64,000 bases of DNA. Origin: an uncultured Kangiellaceae bacterium. GTDB lineage: Bacteria > Pseudomonadota > Gammaproteobacteria > Enterobacterales > Kangiellaceae. This document shows positions 31,217 to 39,597 of this stretch, piece after piece. The stretch spans positions 141,989 through 205,988 of the forward strand of contig CAJQOL010000007.1 of NCBI GenBank assembly GCA_905479925.1. Direction: 5' to 3'. Positions within the stretch are counted from its first letter, which is position 1. Every line of letters begins with the position of its first letter. The notes under the pieces are model-generated. The model was given only the letters and a program-made list of their open reading frames with translations. It searched no databases and was not told the origin of the DNA. The position numbers were made by a program, and so were the translations under genes.

Positions 31217-31246
31217 AAAATAAGGGGCAATTAACCCCTTATTTTT
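31217..31246. terminator. Bidirectional terminator between the SPFH and TMEM175-like genes
   Basis: AAAATAAGGGG and CCCCTTATTTT form an 11-bp perfect stem with a seven-base loop, with T-runs on both strands. The 3' arm overlaps the last codons of the minus-strand gene. Confidence 0.85.
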
Positions 31247-31961
31247 TGGAAAACTGTTTATCTCTTAATTTAGTAATTAACCATCCTGAAATAAACAAAA
31301 AGCTGTAAATAAATCCCGCCAAGGTTATCCACATACCGCTTAAAAACTTCGCCAAAATAATTGAGCCAATTGATACTAGTATGATTACAACCCAATTAAT
31401 CGTGTCGGATTTGACTTGGTAAATCTCAAATTCAGTTAGTCTGAGTTCGGTTTTAAACCTTAAAGCGTTTTTAATCAGAAAATAACCGATTAAGCCATAG
31501 CTGAAAAAACCGAGTCCAAAATAGACGAAAAGGTTTGAAAGCTCATCAATATGCATGGTTTCTAGACCAGGAGAAAGGTAGCCTGAGCTAAGCCACGCGA
31601 AAAGCCCCATGAATACCAGTTTTAGTGGGTATATGAAGATCAACATCAGCATTACAAGTGCAAAGCTCAGCATCGTCGTGCGGCTATCCTGAAGCCCAAA
31701 TCGGCGACTAAAGGTTGAGTGCCAATACCAAATAAGGCCGATATTTGCTGCACTGGCAAGAAACGCAGGAATATCCCTTAAACTTACAAAAAGAGATTCT
31801 GCTGAGTTTGGGATTTCATCGACACTTATAATCAACATAGTCATAGCAAAAGCGAACGCTGCATCGACAAAGGTTTCAATGCGGGTCATATTTTCGCCGC
31901 GCATAATAAAACCATCGGAACGTGAGCAGCTGTCGAGGTATTCTTGAGTAAGTTGTTGCAT
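31239..31961 (-). CDS. TMEM175-like (DUF1211) membrane protein
   Basis: A 240-residue integral membrane protein with about six hydrophobic segments. The first has RIETFVDAAFAFAMTML (near 27-43), which matches the R-x-E-x-F-x-D-x-x-F-A pattern of the TMEM175/DUF1211 potassium-channel family. The usual FSDG is FVDA here, so the filter-forming motif is altered and channel function is uncertain. Bacterial relatives are normally about this size with one such repeat. It is convergent with the SPFH gene. Confidence 0.75.
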   Translation of the reverse strand: MQQLTQEYLDSCSRSDGFIMRGENMTRIETFVDAAFAFAMTMLIISVDEIPNSAESLFVSLRDIPAFLASAANIGLIWYWHSTFSRRFGLQDSRTTMLSFALVMLMLIFIYPLKLVFMGLFAWLSSGYLSPGLETMHIDELSNLFVYFGLGFFSYGLIGYFLIKNALRFKTELRLTEFEIYQVKSDTINWVVIILVSIGSIILAKFLSGMWITLAGFIYSFLFISGWLITKLRDKQFSKK

Positions 31962-32026
31962 GAAGGCTAAGTTCCTTATGTTTCAAACCAATCTGTTTTT
32001 ACGAATGAGCTTTTTATATCCCAAAT

Positions 32027-32584
32027 TTAATTATTATCAGAATAACGAAAACAGTCCGTTGTGTGATCATTGATCATTCCAACGGCCTGCATAAAGGCAT
32101 AACAAATGGTGGTTCCCACAAAGGTAAAACCGGCTTTTTTGAGAGCTTTTGACATTGCTAAAGACTGTTCGTTATTGGTTGGTACATCCTTCAGTGATTT
32201 CCAATGGTTAATTACCGGCTTACCATCAACAAAACGCCAAAGAAAGTCGGCAAAAGGTTCGGTTTCCGATATTTTGAGATAGGCAATGGCATTCTTTCTA
32301 AATCCATAAACTTTTAATCGGTTGCGAATAATCGCAGGATTAAGAAGAATTTTTTCGAGCGTTTTATCTGTCATATTGGCCATTATAGCCGGATCAAAAT
32401 GATGAAAAAGTGAGCGATAATTTTCACGCTTTTTTAATATGGTAATCCAGCTAAGGCCCGCTTGAGCGCCATCTAATAGCAAGTGTTGGAATAAAAGCTC
32501 ACTATCGTAGACAGGAACGCCCCACTCGGTATCGTGATAGTTTAGATATATTGGATCGTTGCCAACCCATTCACAGCGTTTCAT
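32027..32584 (-). CDS. tag: DNA-3-methyladenine glycosylase I
   Basis: Tag removes 3-methyladenine from alkylated DNA in base-excision repair. The 185-residue protein has the family N-terminus RCEWVGNDP and YHDTEWGVP. The zinc ligands align with those of E. coli Tag: Cys4, His17, His174 and Cys178 (E. coli 4, 17, 175, 179). The binding-pocket segment AGLSWITILKKRENYR is present. It is monocistronic on the minus strand. Confidence 0.97.
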   Translation of the reverse strand: MKRCEWVGNDPIYLNYHDTEWGVPVYDSELLFQHLLLDGAQAGLSWITILKKRENYRSLFHHFDPAIMANMTDKTLEKILLNPAIIRNRLKVYGFRKNAIAYLKISETEPFADFLWRFVDGKPVINHWKSLKDVPTNNEQSLAMSKALKKAGFTFVGTTICYAFMQAVGMINDHTTDCFRYSDNN

Positions 32585-32700
32585 TTTATTGCCTCTGGTT
32601 TAAGTGTGGATCATCAAGGATCCTGAAAAAAACTTGAATTATGGGTTATAATAAATAAAACAATATACAAATCAATCGGTTAAAAACTAAAAAACGTCTT

Positions 32701-33624
32701 GTGAGCAAAGCATTTGATATCGACAAGCTGAAGCAAAATTGCCTTATTTTATGGGCTATTGTACAGCATAAATATCGCTATTTGACTGAGTGTATCTCAC
32801 GCTTCGGTGGTTCTGGTATATCTTGGTGGCTAAAAACACATCAGCAACAAAAAGAATTTGAAACGGCCTTAAAAGACCTTCGTAAAGAGCTAGCGGATGA
32901 ATCCGTTCAACTGGATTTAGTGGAAAAGGTGTTTGCGGGTTTTCTGATCCCAGAAGATGATTTAGGTCACGTCTATTGGTATACCGATGCCCATAATAAG
33001 CTACAAGCTTTTGAGAAAAAACTCGAAGAAACCTCTGTCGTTAACGTAAAAATGCTTAAACAGGCTATGAATGAGCTGAAATTCATTGGTCAGTCAGATG
33101 ATTTTCATCGGATATATCAACTTGAGGACATACAACAAAGGGTCAAGAATATGTATCAAGAACTGCAAAAGAAGATAGCTGAGCAACAGTCTATCGAACG
33201 CGAAAAGATATCTGTAGAAACCCAAAAGAATGATGCAGAAAAAGCAGCCTCAGAAGCTGAAAAAGCGGCTGCTTTGGCTAAAGCCAAAACAATGGAAAGT
33301 ATGAAAGTCAAAGAAAAGCGGCTTGCCATCATTGAAGATAAGAAAAGACAACAGGCAGAAAAGGAATTAACTGAACTGCGCATTAAAGAACAAAATGAGC
33401 TAGCTGAACAACAGGCTAAATCTGCGGAAATAGCAAGGCAAGAAAAGCTGCAAGAGTCTTACCGTAGCCTAGAAATTGAAGAAGCTATTAAAGGAATGCC
33501 ATTAGAGGAGATGATTGAGCTGGTAAATGAAAAAATAGAGAATAAGCATGTTTTCAACTTTGTTCAATTAGATCAGCTAACCAAACTCAAAGCTACTATC
33601 GATAATAAAGAGTTGTCCGAATAA
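32701..33624 (+). CDS. Coiled-coil protein of unknown function
   Basis: I do not recognise this 307-residue protein. Residues 1-150 look globular and rich in aromatic and charged residues (ILWAIVQHKYRYL; GHVYWYTDAHNKL). Residues about 150-265 are a long, highly charged coiled coil dominated by E, K, A and Q. A short C-terminal helical part ends ATIDNKELSE. No signal peptide or membrane segment is visible, so it is probably cytoplasmic. The GTG start at 32701 has no good Shine-Dalgarno site, so the true start could be slightly different. Confidence 0.75.
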   Translation: MSKAFDIDKLKQNCLILWAIVQHKYRYLTECISRFGGSGISWWLKTHQQQKEFETALKDLRKELADESVQLDLVEKVFAGFLIPEDDLGHVYWYTDAHNKLQAFEKKLEETSVVNVKMLKQAMNELKFIGQSDDFHRIYQLEDIQQRVKNMYQELQKKIAEQQSIEREKISVETQKNDAEKAASEAEKAAALAKAKTMESMKVKEKRLAIIEDKKRQQAEKELTELRIKEQNELAEQQAKSAEIARQEKLQESYRSLEIEEAIKGMPLEEMIELVNEKIENKHVFNFVQLDQLTKLKATIDNKELSE

Positions 33625-33643
33625 GCAGCCATTTAAAGTGAGC

Positions 33644-34375
33644 CTATTTGCAGTTAGATGGCAATTTCAAGGTTTCTTCAACAACCTCAAAGACTTTTTC
33701 ATAACCACCAGCTTTAGTCACATCAAATTGGTATTTATGGTTAACCAACATTGTTGGTACACCAGCAATCTTGTATTTGCTAAGTAACTTAAAATTAGCA
33801 TCTAGAGCAGTTTTCATAGTCTCTTCATTCGCCAAGGTTGCAACAGCCACCTCTCTGTCCGCTCCATTAGCCACTAATAAATCGATAGCGTCATCCTGAG
33901 AAGTAAAGCCGCGTTTCTCATCGTGTATTCTTTTAAACAATGCAGGTCGCACTTTATCAAGAATTCCCATCGCTGTGGCAGCTTCGTGTAAAAGCAGGAA
34001 TGCGCCAAACTCTGCGCGGCCTAAATGAGTTGGTACGCTAATAAACTTTACTTTTCCTTCGTTCTTAACGCGCCACTCTTCGGCGTGTTTTTCTAATGTA
34101 TAACAATGGGGGCACTGATAAGCGAAAAACTCAATAACCACAGGCTCTTCACAGGTAACGTCAGATTCGACAATGTCATAAGCGACATCGCGTAATAGCG
34201 TAAATCCTTGTTCTGCTTCTTTCTCTGCGTGGGAATGACCGCTGTGGTCATCATGTTCCGCGGGAGTTGGCGCGGTTTTTTTGACTATTTCTTTTTCTTC
34301 AACGGGCTCTGGGCTGGTATCTGGTTTGCAGGCTGCCAATAGCAGAAGTAACGGTAACGTATAGATTAACTTCAC
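33644..34375 (-). CDS. DsbA-like thioredoxin-fold lipoprotein
   Basis: A 243-residue lipoprotein with lipobox LAAC (Cys16) and Lys at the next position, which favours the outer membrane. A flexible acidic linker includes a His-rich stretch (HDDHSGHSH, about 41-49) that could bind metal. The thioredoxin-fold domain has CPHC at about 88-91 and the cis-proline AGVPTM. It resembles DsbA and is likely an oxidase or disulfide-handling protein tethered to the envelope. A cysteine near the C-terminus (SNCK) is unusual. It is a distant paralogue of the protein at 19416-20036. Confidence 0.85.
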   Translation of the reverse strand: MKLIYTLPLLLLLAACKPDTSPEPVEEKEIVKKTAPTPAEHDDHSGHSHAEKEAEQGFTLLRDVAYDIVESDVTCEEPVVIEFFAYQCPHCYTLEKHAEEWRVKNEGKVKFISVPTHLGRAEFGAFLLLHEAATAMGILDKVRPALFKRIHDEKRGFTSQDDAIDLLVANGADREVAVATLANEETMKTALDANFKLLSKYKIAGVPTMLVNHKYQFDVTKAGGYEKVFEVVEETLKLPSNCK

Positions 34376-34480
34376 AGTGATTCCTAAAAGTAAGTATAGA
34401 GCCTATGATCATTGGCTTGTAGGGTTAAGGTGGGTTGATTGTAGCAGACTCTCTAGTAGCAGATCACTAGGATTAGGGTT

Positions 34481-35242
34481 CTAGAATTGTTTAGTAATAG
34501 AAAACATTAACTCGGCTTTACGTTGAACGCCCTTTTTCGCTCGATCTAGACTCCACATCGTTGTTTCAGTCCCTGAGTTTTCTAGCAGACAACGGCCTTT
34601 TAACGTAAGCATAAAAACGGCGGGCTCAGTATTGCGGTATCGGTTTAACCCTTTTCCAGAGCGCGGGTTGCTAAAGTTAGATGAGGTTGGCTTCGAGCTG
34701 TACTTAAACAATGAAATCTGTGGGTCATAACTATAATCGACTTGGTTATTATTATGAAAATTAGACGATCGAACAATACTCAGTTTCAAGCCCGATCGCT
34801 TCGAAAAGTCAGTATTGAGTGAAATCGGTTCCTCTTGATCGCTAGAATAGTAAAAGTCTCTAGACTCCTCATCGAGTTCTCTTGGAGTAAAGTATAAGTC
34901 TGTATTGTATTGGCGGCTTGATATCGAGGCGTTATTGTTTGGATTGGGCTCTTGCTCAACTTGAATAGAGGTGGCGTGATTTTCGTTGGCAAATACTGAT
35001 GAAAAGGGAGTGCAGGCTAAAGCAATTGCTGCGGCAATATTTCTTGTCCAATTCTGCCGTCGGAGCGCGTTATTCAGCTGTTTGCGGGTTATTAGATTAA
35101 GCTCCAGTAAAGCCGTTCCGAGCTTAATATTACGCTTTTTTTGGTAGTTAAGCGCTTGTTCTAGCCGACTTTCGTCAATCAATTGGCTGTTAAGTAGCAA
35201 TCTACCAAGGCGAGATTTTTCGAGATCAAGATTAGAATTCAT
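34481..35242 (-). CDS. MshEN-domain protein with export-like segment
   Basis: A 253-residue protein not seen in a familiar arrangement. Residues about 11-64 contain two near-identical 24-residue motifs (RLG-x2-L...L-x2-AL-x2-Q, then KLG-x2-L...L-x2-AL-x2-Q) separated by five residues. This is the tandem motif of the MshEN (GspE N-terminal) domain, which in other proteins binds c-di-GMP. A hydrophobic stretch ending SSVFANE follows (about 68-87), like an internal signal or membrane anchor. The remaining ~165 residues are Asn/Ser-rich with beta-like segments and end in KQF, as do many outer-membrane strands. The ATP-hydrolysing part of GspE is absent. Confidence 0.75.
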   Translation of the reverse strand: MNSNLDLEKSRLGRLLLNSQLIDESRLEQALNYQKKRNIKLGTALLELNLITRKQLNNALRRQNWTRNIAAAIALACTPFSSVFANENHATSIQVEQEPNPNNNASISSRQYNTDLYFTPRELDEESRDFYYSSDQEEPISLNTDFSKRSGLKLSIVRSSNFHNNNQVDYSYDPQISLFKYSSKPTSSNFSNPRSGKGLNRYRNTEPAVFMLTLKGRCLLENSGTETTMWSLDRAKKGVQRKAELMFSITKQF

Positions 35243-35496
35243 TATCGCCCCCTAAAAATGCATGATATTAACCGCTACAGCTGATGACATCTTGTTATCA
35301 GTTAGATACCTACTTGTATCGGCAATATCTCAAATTTCTTAAGGGGGTTCGGCGTCTTTTGTTAGCCTAAATTTGACCTAATTCACAAAATAATCAATTA
35401 ATAATCGGCAGATCAATTAGTTAACAGTGTGCTCTGACCAGCCAAAGCTCAAATTTTGGCGAGTGGTGACTAGCAAACAACAGATTTTTATTCTAG

Positions 35497-36288
35497 TTAG
35501 TTGATATTGTTCGCTTTTTTCTCTAATTTCTCAACAAGGTCTTTGCGAGCTCTTGCCAGCATTTTGGTCCCATCATCATGTTTTTGCCAATAAGCTCTAC
35601 CAAAAATGACATCGACTTGGGTAGACTGACTCAACGCAGACACCGCTGCTTTGATTGCTTTTCCTAGCTTGACCGATAGTTGCTCCAAAGCGCTAACGGG
35701 TGTTTCAGGTAAAACCATAAGGAAACTACCATGACTGGTATTGCCAATCATGTCCGCCCAACGCAATTCATCCATAAGAGTATCTTTAATTGATTGCTTG
35801 ATATCTTCATCATCAAGGGATTCGGGCTGATCGTCGATGATGACGTGTAATTTTAATAAACACAATGGATTATCGTAGCGCCGGCTTCTGCTGACCTCAT
35901 ACTCCAAAAACTCCACCCAATTGGGGCGTTTCGGTATTTTGGTATTGTGCAAGTTCATCGATTTCTTAGCGATATCCCTGATTAACGAAAAATAGTGAAT
36001 ATGTTGACCATCATCACTTTCAGAATCCCAATAATGATATTTCTTAATCTGTGATGAAGTTTCCTCAAACTGCTGAAACAAATAACCTTTTTGGTCGATA
36101 GCTTCCAAAGGAAGGGACTCAAACAATCTACCGGTTACCAATTCCTGTGACAAACCGGTATCCGTTAGAAATCGTTCATTGCAACTGGTAATTCTTTGAT
36201 TGGTATCGGTGGTAAGGATCCCTAAAGGTGACTTGGCGAGTAATTCTGTAGCTTCTAATGGCATTGGTTTATCCAGCAGTTGGTTCAA
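35497..36288 (-). CDS. PAS domain plus degenerate GGDEF protein
   Basis: A 263-residue putative signalling protein. The PAS domain (about 10-110, with LLAKSPLGILTTDTNQRITSCN) is followed by a GGDEF-like domain (about 120-255). At the place of the catalytic GGDEF motif it reads TSHGSF within GNTSHGSFLMVLPETP, so it cannot be a normal diguanylate cyclase. It may bind a nucleotide or act as a partner. It is on the same strand as the MshEN-domain gene, 254 bases away. Confidence 0.8.
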   Translation of the reverse strand: MNQLLDKPMPLEATELLAKSPLGILTTDTNQRITSCNERFLTDTGLSQELVTGRLFESLPLEAIDQKGYLFQQFEETSSQIKKYHYWDSESDDGQHIHYFSLIRDIAKKSMNLHNTKIPKRPNWVEFLEYEVSRSRRYDNPLCLLKLHVIIDDQPESLDDEDIKQSIKDTLMDELRWADMIGNTSHGSFLMVLPETPVSALEQLSVKLGKAIKAAVSALSQSTQVDVIFGRAYWQKHDDGTKMLARARKDLVEKLEKKANNIN

Positions 36289-36514
36289 TTTTTAATGTAG
36301 TTTTAAGAGCAACATAAATAACCACGCTAATTCTCTGACTGCTTATTGGTTGGCGTGTCTGCACCCTTTGAATTTTAAGACTTAGTACCCACTAAAATAG
36401 CACTTGAAAGCACAAAAATCATACTACAATTAAGTATATACCAAATTTAGCGACAGATGCAGCAAGCTGCTTAAAATGTCTCAATAGCATAGATTCATTA
36501 AAATAAGGTTTATC

Positions 36515-39286
36515 TTGAAACAATCCGAAATCGATCCTAGGGAGTTGCGAAAAAGGCGACTACAGTTTTTAGCGTTAAGTGAACGACGTTTTAAACGGAC
36601 AGAGTCGAGCTTGTCGCCACATCAATCGGATCGGTTGAAACTGCTGCCGTTACTTTTTCATGTCAATCACCCGATGCTGCCCGGTTATGTGGATAAATTC
36701 ACACCGTCGGGTATACCTAACTATAGCCCTTCCAAAATTGATAAACAAATAGCCAAAACCGTTAGTCAGAGCTTTGAATATAAACCAAGAGCCCATTTGT
36801 CTTATCAAATAGCAGCGTTGTTTCTAATGGGCAGTATGGGAACGCTTGGGCAGTCTAACTCCAGCGATATAGACCTTTGGGTCTGCTTGGCCGAGCCGTT
36901 AGAGCAAAAACTGTTGGATAAACTGAGTCAGAAGGGAGAGAGAATTAAAGCATGGTTTAGCGAGGTGGGTGTTGAGCTAAATTTCTATTTGGTTAATCTA
37001 GATGATTTTAGCAAAAATAAACGCAAACAAATTGGACTAGATAGTTGCGGTAATACACAAAACTATCTGCTCCTTGACGAATTCTATAGAACTGCTGTTT
37101 GGTTGGCGGGCCGATGGCCGCTTTGGTGGATGATTCCTCCAGAAGAAGCTTACCAAAAACAGGCAAAGAGACTGATTGAAGACAAACACTTAGACTCTGC
37201 GGATTGGCTGGATTTTGGAGAAGTAAAAACTATTCCCGCTGCAGAATATTTTAGTGCCGCACTTTGGCAGCTATTTAAAGCGATCGACTCACCATACAAA
37301 TCATCGGTAAAACTGCTGGTGTTGGAGGTATATGCCAAATTATTTCCTTGCGGAGGCGTATTATCGGAAGATTTCAAAAAGAGAGTCTACTCAGAGGGTG
37401 CCATTGACAATGAGTTAGATCCCTATTTATTAATCCTTGAGTTTGCGGAACAAGCTTTTGCTGATAACCCACATCGCCTAGAGTTTTTGCGCAGAGCGTT
37501 TTACTTGAAGACCAATGTAAAAATTACCGGCAAAAAGAAGCACCGGCCTAATTGGCGATATCAAATGGTTTCAAAATTAGTAGCGCGTTGGGGTTGGAAT
37601 CAGGCTCGTTTAGACTATCTTAATAGCCGTCAGCGCTGGAGTATAAGGCAGGTAAAAGATGAACGTAAAAATTTGGTTCATGAATTAACCAACTCCTACC
37701 ACTTCCTTTCTAATTTTGCCCGCGTACAAGGGGTAATCAACCGATTGGCTAAAACTGAACTTCTTTCTCTCGGAAGGCGACTTTATGCAGCTTTTGAGCG
37801 AAGAAGCGGAAAAATTGACCGTTTAAATAGCGGTATAGGTAAGGATGTTTTTGAAAGCGCGATTACTATTCATCAAGCTAGCGCCCAAGATTGGAAGCTC
37901 TATTTAGGGCATATCGATAACAAACAACTAGTTTTGAATCAGCCATGTTATAGCGGGTTATCGCTATTTGAATGTATTTGCTGGGCAAGCGTTAATCAGG
38001 TGATAGACCGAACCACACGGTTTCATTTGTATCAAGATGGCAGTTATCTGACCCATCAACTGGTCAGTGAAATGACTCGTGATCTAATTGACCTATTGAC
38101 TAATTTCGGGCACAACCATGATAACAAAGCGTTCGAAAAAGAAGCTGAAATAGTATCTATGGGTTTATTCATCAACACCCGAAAAGATCCGCTTCAAGCG
38201 GACAGACAGGAAAATTTTTACCGAGTGAGCACACAATCGAACTGCTTTTCTTGGACCGAGGACCAAATAAATCTGGTAGATCATTTTGATGTCGTGTTCA
38301 TGAATAGTTGGGGGGAAGTAACCACTCAGCATTATACGGGAGAAAGCGCAATTGCTGAATTTTTCCAGCAACATGCAGAGAATCTGAGTCATTTGATTGA
38401 TGGGCCACCTATCTATTGCCGAGGTATTGCTCAAAAGAACGAGATTATTGCAAAAATAAAGTCATTGCTTGAAAGCTGGCAAAGGCTCTTGGGTCATAGC
38501 CGACGTACTCAAACCGTTAATCGTTATGTCATGGTGGTTGCTAAACGATGGCTTTGCATTGATTTGCTAGAAGAAGATATTAATGTAAAAAGCTACTCGA
38601 CAGCTTCAAAATTTTATCAAGGGTTAAGTGAGGCGCCGTATGCGGATCAGCCTGAATTGAAGACTAAGTATCACTTTGACGATGCTATAGAGATGAATCC
38701 GTTTATCAAACAGGTGCTAAACCGGCGCTTTTCCGATTCATTAGATGTTTATTTTTATGTGAAGAGTCAACGATTAGTAGAGGTTGTTGCCAAATCTCCG
38801 AGTGGTTGTGTCCATTACCAAACGCACCGTAATATCAATATAAAGCAGCTAACAGGGCACTATCAACAGTTTTTCGACAAAATACAAAACCGCAATTTAC
38901 TGAGCTCTGGACAAGTTGAAACCGTTAGATATTTTGAATTTTTGTATTCAAAAGCGTCTTCTGAAACAAAAATCAAACCACATAAAGCATCTATTGGTAG
39001 CTTGGAGCAAAAATTCTCACTGGTGCAAGCTATTGCGACTCAGAAACACGTTTTTTCCGCAGGTTTTGATTTATTTACCGATACCGATAGTTATCGGTAT
39101 ATGGATCACGGCGAAGGTGTTTACTTACGTTTAAGAAAACAGCTATTGTCCCTTCGAAAAAGCGGTGAATCTTACCCTATTTTTCTTACCGATATTGATT
39201 TGTCGGCAATCCAAGACAAGGTTACTATCATTGAAGCCCTCGGTTATAAAAAGATGATTGAAACAAAGCTTAATAAAGCGCGCTAG
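36515..39286 (+). CDS. cyaA: Class I adenylate cyclase CyaA
   Basis: CyaA makes cAMP, the effector of CRP. The 923-residue protein (E. coli has 848) has the class I catalytic signature GSMGTLGQSNSSDIDLWVC at about 106-124, with the Asp pair of D-x-D, followed by the catalytic and C-terminal regulatory regions. The start is TTG at 36515 with AAGG six bases upstream; no better in-frame start keeps the N-terminal domain. The E. coli gene is known to use UUG too, which limits expression. The gene is divergent from the PAS/GGDEF-like gene. Confidence 0.96.
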   Translation: MKQSEIDPRELRKRRLQFLALSERRFKRTESSLSPHQSDRLKLLPLLFHVNHPMLPGYVDKFTPSGIPNYSPSKIDKQIAKTVSQSFEYKPRAHLSYQIAALFLMGSMGTLGQSNSSDIDLWVCLAEPLEQKLLDKLSQKGERIKAWFSEVGVELNFYLVNLDDFSKNKRKQIGLDSCGNTQNYLLLDEFYRTAVWLAGRWPLWWMIPPEEAYQKQAKRLIEDKHLDSADWLDFGEVKTIPAAEYFSAALWQLFKAIDSPYKSSVKLLVLEVYAKLFPCGGVLSEDFKKRVYSEGAIDNELDPYLLILEFAEQAFADNPHRLEFLRRAFYLKTNVKITGKKKHRPNWRYQMVSKLVARWGWNQARLDYLNSRQRWSIRQVKDERKNLVHELTNSYHFLSNFARVQGVINRLAKTELLSLGRRLYAAFERRSGKIDRLNSGIGKDVFESAITIHQASAQDWKLYLGHIDNKQLVLNQPCYSGLSLFECICWASVNQVIDRTTRFHLYQDGSYLTHQLVSEMTRDLIDLLTNFGHNHDNKAFEKEAEIVSMGLFINTRKDPLQADRQENFYRVSTQSNCFSWTEDQINLVDHFDVVFMNSWGEVTTQHYTGESAIAEFFQQHAENLSHLIDGPPIYCRGIAQKNEIIAKIKSLLESWQRLLGHSRRTQTVNRYVMVVAKRWLCIDLLEEDINVKSYSTASKFYQGLSEAPYADQPELKTKYHFDDAIEMNPFIKQVLNRRFSDSLDVYFYVKSQRLVEVVAKSPSGCVHYQTHRNINIKQLTGHYQQFFDKIQNRNLLSSGQVETVRYFEFLYSKASSETKIKPHKASIGSLEQKFSLVQAIATQKHVFSAGFDLFTDTDSYRYMDHGEGVYLRLRKQLLSLRKSGESYPIFLTDIDLSAIQDKVTIIEALGYKKMIETKLNKAR

Positions 39287-39510
39287 TCTGAAATATTATC
39301 CGTTCTTCCCCTCCTTCCGTATAAATACAAGTGATCCCCAAAATTGGTGACCAAAGCTTACCGCTAAGTTACCGGTAAATAGTTTGTCGCACAAACACAT
39401 GACTGACCGTTTTTATGGAAACCGCAAATCATAGAGTTTCTTCAAAGCCTTATGTCCGTTCGGTGCAACATTTTTTAACATTACTTGGTTATTTTTTGAA
39501 CTCTTTTGGT

Positions 39511-39539
39511 TTGTTGATTGCCTAAATAGACGGTATAGT
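39511..39539 (+). promoter_or_regulatory. Candidate promoter of the secreted toroid-like gene
   Basis: TTGTTG (39511-39516), a 17-base spacer and TATAGT (39534-39539) lie 58 bases before the GTG. The 311-base gap after cyaA shows nothing else beyond this promoter. Confidence 0.4.
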
Positions 39540-39597
39540 CTTTGCAATAGAAGCAAATCACTCGAGTTCTAAAAAATTTATAAAGAGGTTATTTTAC

